Part shown: positions 16,739-28,430 of the stretch, in pieces
How the letters are laid out: each line of letters begins with the position of its first letter
Numbering within the stretch: the stretch's first letter is position 1
Source: Kitasatospora setae KM-6054
Lineage (GTDB): Bacteria > Actinomycetota > Actinomycetes > Streptomycetales > Streptomycetaceae
DNA: 64,000 nt
Direction of reading: 5' to 3'
NCBI RefSeq assembly: GCF_000269985.1
Contig: NC_016109.1
Coordinates: 2,790,001 to 2,854,000, forward strand
The notes under the pieces: model-generated
Told to the model about the DNA's origin: nothing
Databases searched by the model: none
Seen by the model: the letters and a program-made list of their open reading frames with translations, nothing else
Position numbers and translations under genes: made by a program

Positions 16739-19366
16739 ATGACCACCGCCAAGCCCACGCTGCTCCTGGTCGGCTACGGCATGGTCGGCCACCGCTTCCT
16801 GGAAGCCCTGGTCGACACCGGCGCAGCCGACCGCTACCGGGTCGTCGTCCTCGCCGAGGAGCCCCGGCCCGCCTACGACCGGGTCGGCCTGACCTCCTAC
16901 TTCTCCGGCCGGAGCGCGGACGACCTGCTGCTCGCCGAGGCGGGCTTCACCGACCGGCACGGGTTCGAGGTGCACCTCTCCTCCCCCGCCGTCTCACTCG
17001 ACCCGGCGGCCCGGACCGTCACCACGGCCGCCGGGCGCACTCTTCGGTACGACACCCTGGTGCTGGCCACCGGCTCCTCCCCCTTCGTCCCGCCGGTGGA
17101 CGGCCGGGAGGCCGAGGGCTGCTTCGTCTACCGCACCATCGAGGACCTGCAGGCGATCGAGACCCACGCGGCCGGGGCCCGGGTCGGCGCGGTGGTCGGC
17201 GGCGGGCTGCTGGGGCTGGAGGCGGCCGGCGCGCTGCGGGGCCTCGGCCTGGAGACCCACGTGGTGGAGTTCGCGCCGCGGCTGATGCCCGTCCAGGTCG
17301 ACGAGGCGGGCGGCGCCGCACTGCGCCGGACCATCGAGTCGATGGGCGTGGTCGTGCACACCGGCATCGGCACCAAGGCGATCACCGTTGCCGAGGGGCG
17401 CGCGGTCGGCATGTCCTTCACCGACGACTCGACGCTGGCGACCGACCTGGTGGTGTTCTCCGCCGGCGTCCGGCCCCGCGACCGACTGGCCCGCGAGGCC
17501 GGCCTGACGGTCGGCGAGCGCGGCGGCATCGCGATCGACGCGCACTGCCGCACCTCCGACCCGCGCGTCTTCGCCATCGGCGAGTGCGCCCTCACGGTGG
17601 ACGGCCGGGTCTACGGCCTGGTCGCCCCCGGCTACGAGATGGCCGTCTCGGTGGCCAGGCAGCTCGCCGAGCAGGCCGCCCGGCCGTTCACCGGCGCGGA
17701 CCTCTCGACCAAGCTCAAGCTGCTCGGCGTCGACGTGGCCAGCTTCGGCGACGCCTTCGGCAGCACGCCCGGCTCGCTCGACGTGGTCTACTCCGACTCC
17801 CGCTCCGGCGTCTACAAGAAGCTGGTGGTCAACGCCGAGGGGGCGCTGCTCGGCGGCATCCTGGTCGGCGACGCCTCGGCCTACGCCACCCTCCGCCCGC
17901 TGGCGGGGACCGGGCGGCCGCTGCCCGTACCGGCCGAGTCGCTGGTGCTGCCGGCCGGCGCGGACACCGCGGTCTCGCTGGGCGGTTCCGCGCTGCCCGA
18001 CGACGCGGTGGTCTGCAACTGCAACAGCGTGACCAAGGGCGCGATCCGGGCGGCCGTCACCGACCACGAGTGCACCACCGTGCCCGAGGTGAAGAAGCGC
18101 ACCCGGGCGGGCACCGACTGCGGCTCCTGCGTGAAGCTGCTCGGCACGATCGTCGCGGACGAGCTGGAGGCGAGCGGGGTCGAGGTGGACCGGGGCCTGT
18201 GCCCGTGCTTCGCCCACACCCGCGCCGAGCTCTACGAGATCGTCCTGGTCAAGCGGATCCCGACGCACCGGCAGCTGCTCGCCGAACACGGCCGGGTGCC
18301 GGAGGGTTCCGAGGGCTGCGAGGTCTGCAAGCCGACGGTCGCCTCGATCATCGCCTCGCTGGCGCCCGAACTGGGGGCCTCCGGGCACATCCTGGACGGC
18401 GAGCAGAGCGCTCTGCAGGACACCAACGACCACTTCCTGGCGAACCTGCAGAAGAACGGCTCCTACTCGGTGGTGCCGCGCATCCCCGGCGGCGAGATCA
18501 CCCCGGACAAGCTGATCGTGATCGGCGAGGTGGCCAAGGAGTTCGGCCTCTACACCAAGATCACCGGCGGTCAGCGGATCGACCTGTTCGGCGCCAGCGT
18601 CGACCAGCTGCCGATGGTCTGGAGCCGGCTGGTCGCGGCGGGCTTCGAGTCCGGCCACGCGTACGGCAAGTCGCTGCGCACCGTGAAGTCCTGCGTCGGC
18701 TCCACCTGGTGCCGCTACGGCGTGCAGGACTCGGTCGCCATGGCGATCCGGCTGGAGCTGCGCTACCGGGGCCTGCGCTCGCCGCACAAGCTCAAGTCCG
18801 CGGTCTCCGGCTGCGCCCGCGAGTGCGCCGAGGCCCGCGGCAAGGACTTCGGCGTCATCGCCACCAGCAACGGCTGGAACCTGTACGTCGGCGGCAACGG
18901 CGGCGCCGCGCCCCGGCACGCCGACCTGCTCGCCCAGGACCTGGACGACGAGCAGCTGGTCCGCCTGATCGACCGGTTCCTGATGTTCTACATCCGCACC
19001 GCCGACCGGCTGGAGCGCACCTCCACCTGGCTGGAGCGGATCGAGGGCGGGCTGGACCACGTCCGCGAGGTGGTGGTCCGGGACTCGCTGGGCATCGCCG
19101 ACGAGCTGGAGCGGCTGATGGCCCGGCACATCGGCGACTACCAGGACGAGTGGGCGGCGACCCTGGCCGATCCCGAGCGGATGCGCCGGTTCGTCTCCTT
19201 CGTCAACGCCCCCGGGGTGCCCGACCCGAGCATCCGTTTCGTGCCCGAGCGCGACCAGGTCAAGCCCGACCTGGTGCTGCTGGCCACCGCGGACCAACTG
19301 CTCGCCGACCTCGGCCCCGACAACGCCCCGCGCCCGACCGGCCGCATCCTGGAGGAAGCCCGATGA
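16739..19366 (+). CDS. nirB: Nitrite reductase [NAD(P)H], large subunit
   Basis: 875 residues, ATG 16739 behind TCGGAGGGAC. Domains in order: FAD/NAD(P)H oxidoreductase (LLLVGYGMVGHRFLEAL at the N-terminus, second Rossmann motif AVVGGGLLGLEAAGAL near 157), a BFD-like [2Fe-2S] domain (VVCNCNSVTKGAIRAAV with GTDCGSCVKLL), and the siroheme/[4Fe-4S] sulfite/nitrite reductase repeats with cluster ligands Cys652, Cys658 (CVGSTWC) and Cys692, Cys696 (CAREC). It reduces nitrite to ammonium in the cytoplasm using NAD(P)H, siroheme and Fe-S centres. nirD follows with a 4-nt ATGA overlap. Probably under nitrogen control through the upstream GlnR-like box. Confidence 0.97.
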   Translation: MTTAKPTLLLVGYGMVGHRFLEALVDTGAADRYRVVVLAEEPRPAYDRVGLTSYFSGRSADDLLLAEAGFTDRHGFEVHLSSPAVSLDPAARTVTTAAGRTLRYDTLVLATGSSPFVPPVDGREAEGCFVYRTIEDLQAIETHAAGARVGAVVGGGLLGLEAAGALRGLGLETHVVEFAPRLMPVQVDEAGGAALRRTIESMGVVVHTGIGTKAITVAEGRAVGMSFTDDSTLATDLVVFSAGVRPRDRLAREAGLTVGERGGIAIDAHCRTSDPRVFAIGECALTVDGRVYGLVAPGYEMAVSVARQLAEQAARPFTGADLSTKLKLLGVDVASFGDAFGSTPGSLDVVYSDSRSGVYKKLVVNAEGALLGGILVGDASAYATLRPLAGTGRPLPVPAESLVLPAGADTAVSLGGSALPDDAVVCNCNSVTKGAIRAAVTDHECTTVPEVKKRTRAGTDCGSCVKLLGTIVADELEASGVEVDRGLCPCFAHTRAELYEIVLVKRIPTHRQLLAEHGRVPEGSEGCEVCKPTVASIIASLAPELGASGHILDGEQSALQDTNDHFLANLQKNGSYSVVPRIPGGEITPDKLIVIGEVAKEFGLYTKITGGQRIDLFGASVDQLPMVWSRLVAAGFESGHAYGKSLRTVKSCVGSTWCRYGVQDSVAMAIRLELRYRGLRSPHKLKSAVSGCARECAEARGKDFGVIATSNGWNLYVGGNGGAAPRHADLLAQDLDDEQLVRLIDRFLMFYIRTADRLERTSTWLERIEGGLDHVREVVVRDSLGIADELERLMARHIGDYQDEWAATLADPERMRRFVSFVNAPGVPDPSIRFVPERDQVKPDLVLLATADQLLADLGPDNAPRPTGRILEEAR

Positions 19367-19722
19367 CCGCCACCGCCTCTGCCACCGCCTCTACCCCCCG
19401 GGTCGAACTGCTCTCCACCGCCGGCTGGTCCCCGGTCTGCGAGTGGGAGCTGCTGGTCCCCGGCCGCGGCGTCGCCGCCCTGCTGCCGGACGGCCGCCAG
19501 GTCGCCGTGTTCCGCGACAGCAACGACCGCCTCTACGCCGCCGACAACCGCGACCCGTTCACCGGCGCGTACGTCCTCTCCCGGGGCCTGCTCGGCTCCA
19601 CCGCGGACGGCCGGGTCTACGTGGCCTCGCCGCTGCTCAAGCAGCGCTTCGACCTGGCCACCGGGGAGTGCCTGGACGACGAGGACGTCCGGATCACCGT
19701 CCACGCGGCCCGCGCCGCCTGA
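19363..19722 (+). CDS. nirD: Nitrite reductase [NAD(P)H], small subunit
   Basis: 119 residues, starting inside the nirB stop (ATGA at 19363). The sequence has the Rieske-like beta fold of NirD (GRGVAALLPDGRQVAVFRDSNDRLYAADNRDPFTGAYVLSRGLLGS, then VYVASPLLKQRFDLATGECLDDEDVRI) but lacks the Cys/His pairs for a [2Fe-2S] cluster, as is normal for NirD. It forms the assimilatory nitrite reductase with NirB. The N-terminal dozen residues are a Thr/Ser/Ala repeat with no known role. Confidence 0.95.
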   Translation: MTATASATASTPRVELLSTAGWSPVCEWELLVPGRGVAALLPDGRQVAVFRDSNDRLYAADNRDPFTGAYVLSRGLLGSTADGRVYVASPLLKQRFDLATGECLDDEDVRITVHAARAA

Positions 19723-19805
19723 TCGGCCCCGGCCCTGGCCCGGCCGGACCGCTCCGGGCCCGCCCCGACCGGTCTCGCCCCGTCGTCCCGCCGGCGGGGG
19801 CGGAG

Positions 19806-20765
19806 TCAGCTCCGCTGCCGGAGCGCGGACAGGACGGCGGTGGCCATGCCCTGCTGGCCCTGGGCGTTCGGGTGGATCGGCGCCAAGCCCTTGCCGGCGT
19901 CGAGGGGCTCTATCCAGCGGGTCCCCTCGGCCTCGCACATGTCGTGGCCGGTGGAGGAGGAGTAGGTGTCGACGAACGCCACCCCGGCGGCCTCGGCACG
20001 TTGCCGGAGCATGCCGTTCAGCTGCCGCTCCTGCTCCGCGACGAAGCCGATGTCGGCGTCCGCGATCCCGTCGCCCAGGGTCTCGGCGCAGCGCCCCGGG
20101 TCCTGCGGCAGCAGGGCCGGGTATCCGACGAGCAGCACCTCGGCCTGCGGGGCCCGCCGTTTGATCTCGCCGAGGACCGCGGTCAGCCGCTCGGCGGTGG
20201 TCGTCATCTTCCGCTGGACCTCGCCGCTCCCGGCGCCGGTCGTGTAGTACGTCCGGCAGGGTGCGGCGTCGCCCTTGCCGATCAGGCTGTGCCGGAGGTT
20301 CTCGACCGCGCAGCGGCCCAGGACGTCCATGAAGCCGGCGTCGTTGCCGCCGATCCCGAGCGTCACCAGCCGGGTCGCCGCACTGACGGCGTCCAACTGC
20401 GGCGGGTTGGTCCCGTCCTCGGTCCGCTGGGCCGCCGTCAGGTCTCCGGTGCGCGCGCCGCTGCAGCTGACGTCGGTGAAGTCCTTGAGGTCGAGCCGCT
20501 GGGCCACCAGCGACGGGTAGTTGGCCCCCGAGCGGCCGCAGCCCTGCGGGGTGCCGCCCTGGGGCGGGATCCGCAGGCCCGAGGTGTAGGAGTCCCCCAG
20601 GGCCACGTAGGGCCCGGTGACCGGGGTCGGCGAGGGCGAGGTGGTCGGCGAGGCGCGGTCGGGCTTCGGCGCGGGGGCGGTGCCCCCGGCGCCGCACCCG
20701 GCCGCGCCGATCAGGGCGGCCCCGGCCAGGGCCGCCGCGAGGGCGACCGGCAGGCGGCGGCGCAC
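19806..20765 (-). CDS. SGNH/GDSL-family esterase, lipoprotein
   Basis: 319 residues, GTG 20765. A signal peptide with lipobox (LIGAAGC, Cys24) is followed by a Pro/Thr-rich linker, so the protein is probably lipid-anchored outside the membrane. SGNH blocks: VALGDSYTSGL (block I, nucleophile Ser), SGARTGDL (block II), GIGGNDAGF (block III) and IHPNAQGQQGMA (block V, catalytic His). Five to six further Cys residues suggest disulfides. It resembles secreted streptomycete lipases/esterases. The start abuts the TAG stop of the upstream PAC2-family gene with no gap, so the two are probably co-translated, though a functional link is not evident. Confidence 0.9.
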   Translation of the reverse strand: MRRRLPVALAAALAGAALIGAAGCGAGGTAPAPKPDRASPTTSPSPTPVTGPYVALGDSYTSGLRIPPQGGTPQGCGRSGANYPSLVAQRLDLKDFTDVSCSGARTGDLTAAQRTEDGTNPPQLDAVSAATRLVTLGIGGNDAGFMDVLGRCAVENLRHSLIGKGDAAPCRTYYTTGAGSGEVQRKMTTTAERLTAVLGEIKRRAPQAEVLLVGYPALLPQDPGRCAETLGDGIADADIGFVAEQERQLNGMLRQRAEAAGVAFVDTYSSSTGHDMCEAEGTRWIEPLDAGKGLAPIHPNAQGQQGMATAVLSALRQRS

Positions 20766-21707
20766 CTACTCGGCGCCGCGCTCGTGCTCGGCCAGGAACT
20801 CCTCGAACCTCCGGCCGAGCTCGTCGGCCGAGGGGAGGTCGTTGGCCTCGGCGAGCAGGCTCTCCCGGTCGACGACGCCGGAGACCGCGTCGTACTGGCC
20901 CTCCATGCCCTGGATCGCCGCGCGCAGTTCGCCGTCGCCCTGGGAGAGCTGGTCCTCGATCTCGGCGTAGACCTCGTTGACCCGGGCGCGCAGCTCGCTG
21001 CCGGGCAGGACCAGGCCGGTCGCGGACTGGGCGGCCTCCAGGATCGCCACCGCGGCGGCCGGGTAGGACGATCGCGCGATGTAGTGCGGGACGTGGGCTG
21101 CGAAACCCAGCACGTCGTGCCCCGCCTCCAGGAGCCGGAACTCGACCAGTGCCTGGGCACTGCCGGGCACCTGGGCCTGGTCGAACCACTTCGGGTGGCC
21201 GGGCGCCAGGTCGATCCGGTTGCCGTGCGGGGTGAGGCCGACCGGACGGGTGTGCGGGACGCCCATCGGGATGCCGTGGAAGGAGAGCGCGAGGCGGATC
21301 TCGAACCGCTCCACCAGGTCGGCGATGGCCGCCGCGAACAGCTCCCACTCGGTGTCCGGCTCGGGGCCGGTGAGCACCAGGAAGGGCGCGCCCACCGCGT
21401 CGCGCGCCAACTGGAGCAGGATCTCCGGCGGGTCGTAGTCCGTCCAGCTCTCGCGGTCGAAGGTCATCGCGGGACGGCGCGCCCGGTAGTCGACCAGCCG
21501 GTCGTGGTCGAACCTGGCCACCACCTGCGGGGTTCCCTGCTCCAGCAGGTGGGCAACGACTTGACCGCCCGCCTCGCCCGCGTCCATGAACCCCTCGAAG
21601 TGGTAGAGCAGCACCAGGCCGGTGCCGGCCTCGGCCGCGGCGCGGGCCGCCGCCAGGGCGGTCACGCCCTGCGGTTCCAGCTCGTACAGCTCCTTGGGAT
21701 CACGCAC
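20766..21707 (-). CDS. PAC2-family protein (proteasome assembly chaperone-like)
   Basis: 313 residues from GTG 21707 ([14 protein letters not shown]); the frame is open further up but that extension is low-complexity and unlike the family. The conserved PAC2 features include [61 protein letters not shown] and [19 protein letters not shown]. Related actinobacterial proteins are linked by name to proteasome assembly, but their role in bacteria is unproven. It is the first gene of a two-gene unit with the GDSL lipoprotein. Confidence 0.88.
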   Translation of the reverse strand: MRDPKELYELEPQGVTALAAARAAAEAGTGLVLLYHFEGFMDAGEAGGQVVAHLLEQGTPQVVARFDHDRLVDYRARRPAMTFDRESWTDYDPPEILLQLARDAVGAPFLVLTGPEPDTEWELFAAAIADLVERFEIRLALSFHGIPMGVPHTRPVGLTPHGNRIDLAPGHPKWFDQAQVPGSAQALVEFRLLEAGHDVLGFAAHVPHYIARSSYPAAAVAILEAAQSATGLVLPGSELRARVNEVYAEIEDQLSQGDGELRAAIQGMEGQYDAVSGVVDRESLLAEANDLPSADELGRRFEEFLAEHERGAE

Positions 21708-22360
21708 GGCGCACCCATCCCCGTTCCGTCTCGTCGTCTCGGAATGCTTTCGGACCTGATCTCTCCAGCGTGCGACGGCCCGTCGGAATTCCCGCCCCCG
21801 CACGAGTCTTCACGTCGTCTCTCGAATCCTCTCACCTTCGGACAAAGCACCTGGTCGCAGGCGTGGCACTCGGGTCGCCCGGTAGGATGGCGAAACGTCC
21901 CGGCGTGCCGAACGGACCCGTGCGCCCCCGTTGGCGCGCCGCGAAGTGACGCACCGCCTCCGGGCGGGTATCGTCCTCTCGCTGCCTCGCATCGTCGCGT
22001 CGTCGCGCCACGCCGTCTGTCACGTCGTGGGCCACGCCCCGGTCCGTTGCGCTGCCAGCCATCCATTGCGCACCTTGCCTTCACTTGGCCGCCTGCTTCG
22101 CTTCGTGATCTCGTTTCTCTCTCGGCCATCTCGCGGACGCACACTGTCCCGTCGCTCATCCCGCCGGATCGGTCCGTCGACCCGTGTCCGTACCGGCACC
22201 GCGCTGCCCGCCTCCGGGCTGCCGTCCCGCCGCACGCCCGAGCCTCTGGCGTAGCGCCCCCGGGCGGCCGTTCTCCGGGGTCGGGGCGACACGACCACTG
22301 CCCGCAAGGCCGCGAACCCGGCACGCGGGCCCCGACGACCGCCGAAGGACCGAAGGATCC
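21708..22360. other. 650-bp region without a supported gene
   Basis: Lies between the PAC2-family gene (minus) and the GNAT gene (plus), so it holds both promoters. Part of it (about 21.84-22.16 kb) is noticeably poorer in G+C than the surroundings. An open frame at 21931-22254 (+, 107 residues, Arg/Ser-rich) has no ribosome-binding site and no recognisable similarity; I do not call it a gene. No long hairpin is evident. Confidence 0.45.
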
Positions 22361-23116
22361 GTGCCCGTACCCGTCACCCTCTACGGCCGCACCGTGCGGC
22401 TGGAGCCCCTCGCCGAGCACCACGCCGCGGCCCTGGCCGTGGCCGGCTCCGAGGACCGTACGACCTACGCCTTCACCCCCGTTCCGCACGGCCTGGAAGC
22501 CGCCCGGGAGTACATCGCGCGCGCCCTCGCCGATCGGGCGGCGGGCCGGTCGATGCCGTTCGCCACGGTGAGCACGGCTGACAACCGGGTCGTGGGCTCG
22601 ACCCGGTTCCTGGAACTGGACTACTGGCAGGGCCCGCTGGTGTGGCCGCCCGTGCCGGGCGTGCCGCACGGCGACCCGCTGGAGGCCGTCCCGGACGCCG
22701 CGGAGATCGGCAACACCTGGCTGTCCCCGCGGGCCCAGGGCACCGGCATCAACACGGAGGCGAAACTGCTGATGCTGCGGCACGCCTTCGAGGCGTGGGG
22801 GGTGCAGCGGATCTCGCTGCGGGCCGATGCCCGCAACACCCGCTCGCGGATCGCCATCGAGCGGCTGGGCGCCACCTCCGAGGGCGTCCGCCGGGCGCAC
22901 TCGCGCGGCCTGGACGGGGTGGTCAGGTCCACCGCGTTCTACTCGATCCTGGACGAGGAGTGGCCCGCCGTCCGGGACATCATCGAGCTGCGGATCGCCG
23001 CCGCGACCTCGCCCAGCGCGCCGGACCCGGCGCCGCTCAACCAGGAGTGCCTTAGACACGGCAGCTCCCTGGTGACCGATCCGATGATCGGCGACTCCCT
23101 GGTGCCGGCCGCCTGA
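22361..23116 (+). CDS. GNAT-family N-acetyltransferase
   Basis: 251 residues, GTG 22361 preceded by AAGGACCGAAGGA. RimJ/RimL-like layout: LYGRTVRLEPLAEHHAAAL at the start, FATVSTADNRVVGSTRFLELDYW in the central strands, EIGNTWLSPRAQGTGINTEAKLLMLRHAFEAWGVQRISLRADARNTRSRIAIERLGATSEGVRRAH covering the acetyl-CoA loop (RAQGTG) and the typical N-S-R-A-I-E-R-L-G motif. Probably transfers acetyl from acetyl-CoA to an amine of a protein or small molecule. The last about 25 residues (NQECLRHGSSLVTDPMIGDSLVPAA) lie beyond the domain. Convergent with the MarR-like gene; a strong hairpin separates them. Confidence 0.88.
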   Translation: MPVPVTLYGRTVRLEPLAEHHAAALAVAGSEDRTTYAFTPVPHGLEAAREYIARALADRAAGRSMPFATVSTADNRVVGSTRFLELDYWQGPLVWPPVPGVPHGDPLEAVPDAAEIGNTWLSPRAQGTGINTEAKLLMLRHAFEAWGVQRISLRADARNTRSRIAIERLGATSEGVRRAHSRGLDGVVRSTAFYSILDEEWPAVRDIIELRIAAATSPSAPDPAPLNQECLRHGSSLVTDPMIGDSLVPAA

Positions 23117-23164
23117 GCCGGCCCGACCGTGCGAACCGGCCACAGGCCGGACCGCTCCTCCCGC

Positions 23165-23209
23165 TCGGGGCGGGTACGCGACGAAGATCACGTCGGGTAC
23201 CCGCCCCGA
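23165..23209. terminator. Bidirectional hairpin between GNAT and MarR-like genes
   Basis: Perfect 13-bp stem (TCGGGGCGGGTAC at 23165-23177 with its complement at 23197-23209) and 19-nt loop, followed by a short T run. Sits between two convergent genes. Confidence 0.8.
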
Positions 23210-23353
23210 CCGGTTTCCCCCTCCGGGAGTTCTCGGCACTCTGTCGAGTTGTCAAGGAGCACGGACAGCACGGGAATGGGGCCCACCTCCGCTCCTGGGT
23301 GTGATCCTCCTGACACTCCACCAGCCCGCCGGCGCCCGCCCGCCGGGTCCGGC

Positions 23354-23722
23354 TCAGCCGTCGGCCCCGGCCGAACCCGGCTCCGGCTCGGCGCCGGAGA
23401 CCGCGTCGGACGCCCTACCGGACGCGGACCCGGCCGCCTCGGCGGTGGCGACCAGGCGCTGGAGCGCGGCGAGGTGCGCCGCCAGCGCCGCCCGGCCCTG
23501 CGGGGTCGCGGACAGCCAGGTGCGGGGCCGCTTGCCGACGTAGCCCTTGCGGGCCCGCAGGTGGCCGGCCGCCTCCAGCCCCGCCGCGGTCTTGCTGAGC
23601 ACCGAGTCCGAGACCTGGCAGTAGTCCCGGACGACGGAGAACTCGGCCTCCTGGCATCCGCTGAGGAAGGCCAGGACGGTGAGCCTGGTGGGCTGGTGGA
23701 GTATTGGGTCGAGTCCGTTCAC
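23354..23722 (-). CDS. MarR-like winged-helix regulator
   Basis: 122 residues, GTG 23722 overlapping the upstream gene's TGA (GTGA). The winged helix covers most of the protein: DPILHQPTRLTVLAFLSGCQEAEFSVVRDYCQVSDSVLSKTAAGLEAAGHLRARKGYVGKRPRTWLSATPQGRAALAAHLAAL, the short 'transcriptional regulator' form of the MarR/ArsR superfamily common in streptomycetes. The tail is acidic, Gly/Ala/Ser-rich. Translationally coupled to a four-helix membrane protein, a recurrent pairing in actinobacteria. It may bind the palindromes at 24288-24315 upstream of the pair. Confidence 0.85.
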   Translation of the reverse strand: MNGLDPILHQPTRLTVLAFLSGCQEAEFSVVRDYCQVSDSVLSKTAAGLEAAGHLRARKGYVGKRPRTWLSATPQGRAALAAHLAALQRLVATAEAAGSASGRASDAVSGAEPEPGSAGADG

Positions 23723-24219
23723 CGCTGGCTGCTCATACTCTGCTCCTTGAGGTCTCGATTGGCCAGGGCGATGACGCCCCACACCGCCAGGCCCGCGACC
23801 AGGCCCGCGGCGGCCATCGCCCATCCCTGGTCGCCGGTGGCCAGCCACGTCCCGAGCCAGGCCAGCACCGCCGCTAGGACGGTCACTCCGAACGCGCGCA
23901 TGATCTTCGGCGGGACCTTGGCCTTCTCCAGCCGTGCGGCGACGCCGCTGGCGCGCATGGCCGTCCGCAGTATCGCGGCCATCACCGCCATCAGCGCGGC
24001 CGCGCACAGCGGTATCAGCCACTGCGCCTGGCGTTGGAAACTCTGCCCGATCGCCGCGCAGTAGACCGCGAGGGTCGCGCCCACCCCGGGGCCGTACCAC
24101 CAGGGCATCGGCGCGGGCCGCCGGGCGGCGGCCCGCGCGCGCTCGGCGAGCGCCAGCGCCGCTGCGGGCGCGAGCTCCTCGGGCTGCTGCCCGGCTGCCT
24201 GCTGCCTGTCCTCAACCAT
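23719..24219 (-). CDS. Four-helix membrane protein, partner of MarR-like regulator
   Basis: 166 residues, ATG 24219 behind GGGGGA. A hydrophilic N-terminal 40 residues is followed by four predicted membrane segments (about WYGPGVGATLAVYCAAI, WLIPLCAAALMAVMAAIL, AFGVTVLAAVLAWLGTWLA, WAMAAAGLVAGLAVWGVIAL). I do not recognise a functional family. Its stop codon overlaps the start of the downstream regulator, suggesting that the pair is expressed together; the membrane protein may signal to or be controlled by the regulator. Confidence 0.8.
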   Translation of the reverse strand: MVEDRQQAAGQQPEELAPAAALALAERARAAARRPAPMPWWYGPGVGATLAVYCAAIGQSFQRQAQWLIPLCAAALMAVMAAILRTAMRASGVAARLEKAKVPPKIMRAFGVTVLAAVLAWLGTWLATGDQGWAMAAAGLVAGLAVWGVIALANRDLKEQSMSSQR

Positions 24220-24287
24220 CGGTCCCCCATGCGGACGTGCCGTCGAATCCGGCCCGCTGCCGGTTCAAGTGCTACCACTCTGGCACA

Positions 24288-24315
24288 TACTTTCCAGATG
24301 GGAAAGTAATTTTCC
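24288..24315 (-). promoter_or_regulatory. Palindromic operator upstream of the membrane protein/MarR pair
   Basis: TACTTTCC-n5-GGAAAGTA is a perfect 8-bp hyphenated palindrome (24288-24308), and GGAAA-n5-TTTCC continues it to 24315, giving TTTCC/GGAAA/TTTCC at 10-bp spacing. It lies 70 bp upstream of the first gene of the unit in an AT-richer patch typical of a promoter. Likely bound by the downstream regulator (inference). Confidence 0.6.
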
Positions 24316-24336
24316 GACGGACCGTCAGCGGCCCTT

Positions 24337-24370
24337 CCGGGCGGGCCTCCCAGTGGCACGGACCGCCCGG
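24337..24370 (-). terminator. Possible terminator of the RNase gene
   Basis: 8-bp perfect stem CCGGGCGG/CCGCCCGG with an 18-nt loop, 30 bp downstream of the ribonuclease stop codon. Confidence 0.4.
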
Positions 24371-24399
24371 GGTCAGGAGCACTCGGCGGGCAGGAGAGC

Positions 24400-24954
24400 T
24401 CAGCAGCGCGGGTCGATCTCCTGGAAGGACGCGTAGTGGTCGGCCGTCCAGTACTGCTCGCCGGCGCCGCCGGTGACGATCCGCCTGGTCCCGCGGTCGT
24501 CCGATCCCGGTGTGACCACGGTGAACTCGTGGTAGTAGCCGCTGCCCTGACGGGGCAGTCGGTTCTCCCGGTTCTCGAAGACGATGCCGTCCGAGCGGTA
24601 CGGGTAGGGGCCGCCCCGGGCGATCAGGCCGAGGGTGTCGAGGGCCTGCGCGGGCAGTCTGCCGCGGCAGACGTCAGCCAGTGCGGCGTCGGTGGGCACC
24701 CAGCCGGCCTGCGCGGTGGGCGACTTGGCCGGGGCCGAGGGCTTGGGACCGCCCGTGGCACCGCTGCGGGTGGCGGAGGCGGCGGCGGAGGCGGCGGCGG
24801 TGGAGGGCGTGACGGAGGCCGGGGCGGAGGCTGGCTTCGCGGCGCCACTCGCCCCGTCCGGGTCCTTCCCGCCGTTCAGCAGTGCGGCGACCGCGGCGGC
24901 GATGCCGAGCAGGACCACGGCGACGAGGCCGATCAGGCGGTTTCGGCTGTTCAT
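24400..24954 (-). CDS. Guanyl-specific ribonuclease, RNase Sa type, with N-terminal anchor
   Basis: 184 residues, ATG 24954. Residues 7-27 are a hydrophobic segment (LIGLVAVVLLGIAAAVAALL), then a 55-residue Ala/Ser/Thr/Pro linker, then a C-terminal domain of about 95 residues that closely follows RNase Sa: VCRGRLPAQALDTLGLIARGGPYPYRSDGIVFENRENRLP, GYYHEFTVVTPG (catalytic Glu), RGTRRIVTGG (Arg), YWTADHYASFQEIDPRC (catalytic His and disulfide Cys). It should cut RNA after G outside the cell or at the membrane. The leader may be a signal peptide or remain as an anchor. No barstar-like inhibitor gene is in the window. Confidence 0.88.
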   Translation of the reverse strand: MNSRNRLIGLVAVVLLGIAAAVAALLNGGKDPDGASGAAKPASAPASVTPSTAAASAAASATRSGATGGPKPSAPAKSPTAQAGWVPTDAALADVCRGRLPAQALDTLGLIARGGPYPYRSDGIVFENRENRLPRQGSGYYHEFTVVTPGSDDRGTRRIVTGGAGEQYWTADHYASFQEIDPRC

Positions 24955-25131
24955 GCCCCCAGCCTGCCGCACCGGCTCACCCGGTCGGCGCACGGCGCGC
25001 ACCTGCCGGTCGGGCCGGGACCGGTTGCCGGCCCGTCGCAGCGCGAACGACCGGACGGATGGGGCGCCCGTCCCGGGAAACGCCGCCGGGGCGGGAGCGG
25101 ACGCCATTGTCCGTTCCCGCCCCGACTGCTT

Positions 25132-25186
25132 CGTACGGCGGCTCTCCTGCGCCGAGCTCCGCCGTACGCCCCTCCCTTCGGAGGGG
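25132..25186 (-). terminator. Double hairpin terminator downstream of ppdK
   Basis: Two adjoining stems: a perfect 10-bp stem CGTACGGCGG (25132-25141) with 25159-25168, and CCCCTCC-CTTC-GGAGGGG (25169-25186). Both lie within 85 bp after the ppdK stop codon and before the RNase gene. Confidence 0.7.
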
Positions 25187-25214
25187 TGCGGTCAGTGACC
25201 CGCGCTGCTTCGTG

Positions 25215-27923
<2,709 letters not shown>

Positions 27924-28097
27924 GGGTCGTTCTCCTCGCACACGGTTGCCCTGACGCCGGAGAACATACCCATTTCGAAGGCGTTCTAGGGGGGCGAATA
28001 GCTCGTACGAGCTTCGAGGCGGGCGATTGGCCAGCGGATCCAATGCCCGGACGGGCGTTCACCTGCGTTACCGAAATCGTCCGGGTGACGCTAGGGA

Positions 28098-28116
28098 GTG
28101 TTCAAGACTTGAACAC
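28098..28116. promoter_or_regulatory. Perfect 8-bp hyphenated palindrome upstream of ppdK
   Basis: GTGTTCAA-GAC-TTGAACAC, 175 bp upstream of the ppdK start. Symmetry and location suggest an operator for a dimeric regulator; the factor is unknown. Confidence 0.5.
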
Positions 28117-28413
28117 ATCACTACGTCAAGCTCGCTCGATCCGGACACACCGTGACGATGTTCGCCCCGCCGCGTTTCCCCGGCTTGATTTCCTGCAGCC
28201 GACCGCGGCGATCCGCCCGGGGACCCGTTCGGGAAGCGATCCGGACTTGTACACCTTGGCGAAGTCCGCTGACTGACTGTCACTCGCCACGATATGTGGC
28301 CAGCGTCACGAGCGCATCTCAACTGTCGAGCCGATGAGACCTACGCCAATCGTCGCTTTCCGTTGATGATCCCGTCGCTCTGTGTTGCTCGATTTCGCCT
28401 TGAAGGAGCCCTC

Positions 28414-28430
28414 TTGTCCATCTTGGACAA
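28414..28430. promoter_or_regulatory. Second hyphenated palindrome in the ppdK upstream region
   Basis: TTGTCCA-TCT-TGGACAA, 7-bp arms, 60 bp downstream of the dusB stop. It follows a GAAGGAG sequence. Could be an operator or a small hairpin; role unknown. Confidence 0.35.

Noticed and set aside
21931..22254. 107-residue Arg/Ser-rich open frame in the gap before the GNAT gene
   Set aside because: No ribosome-binding site, no recognisable similarity and several alternative frames open in the same DNA; kept only as a remark.
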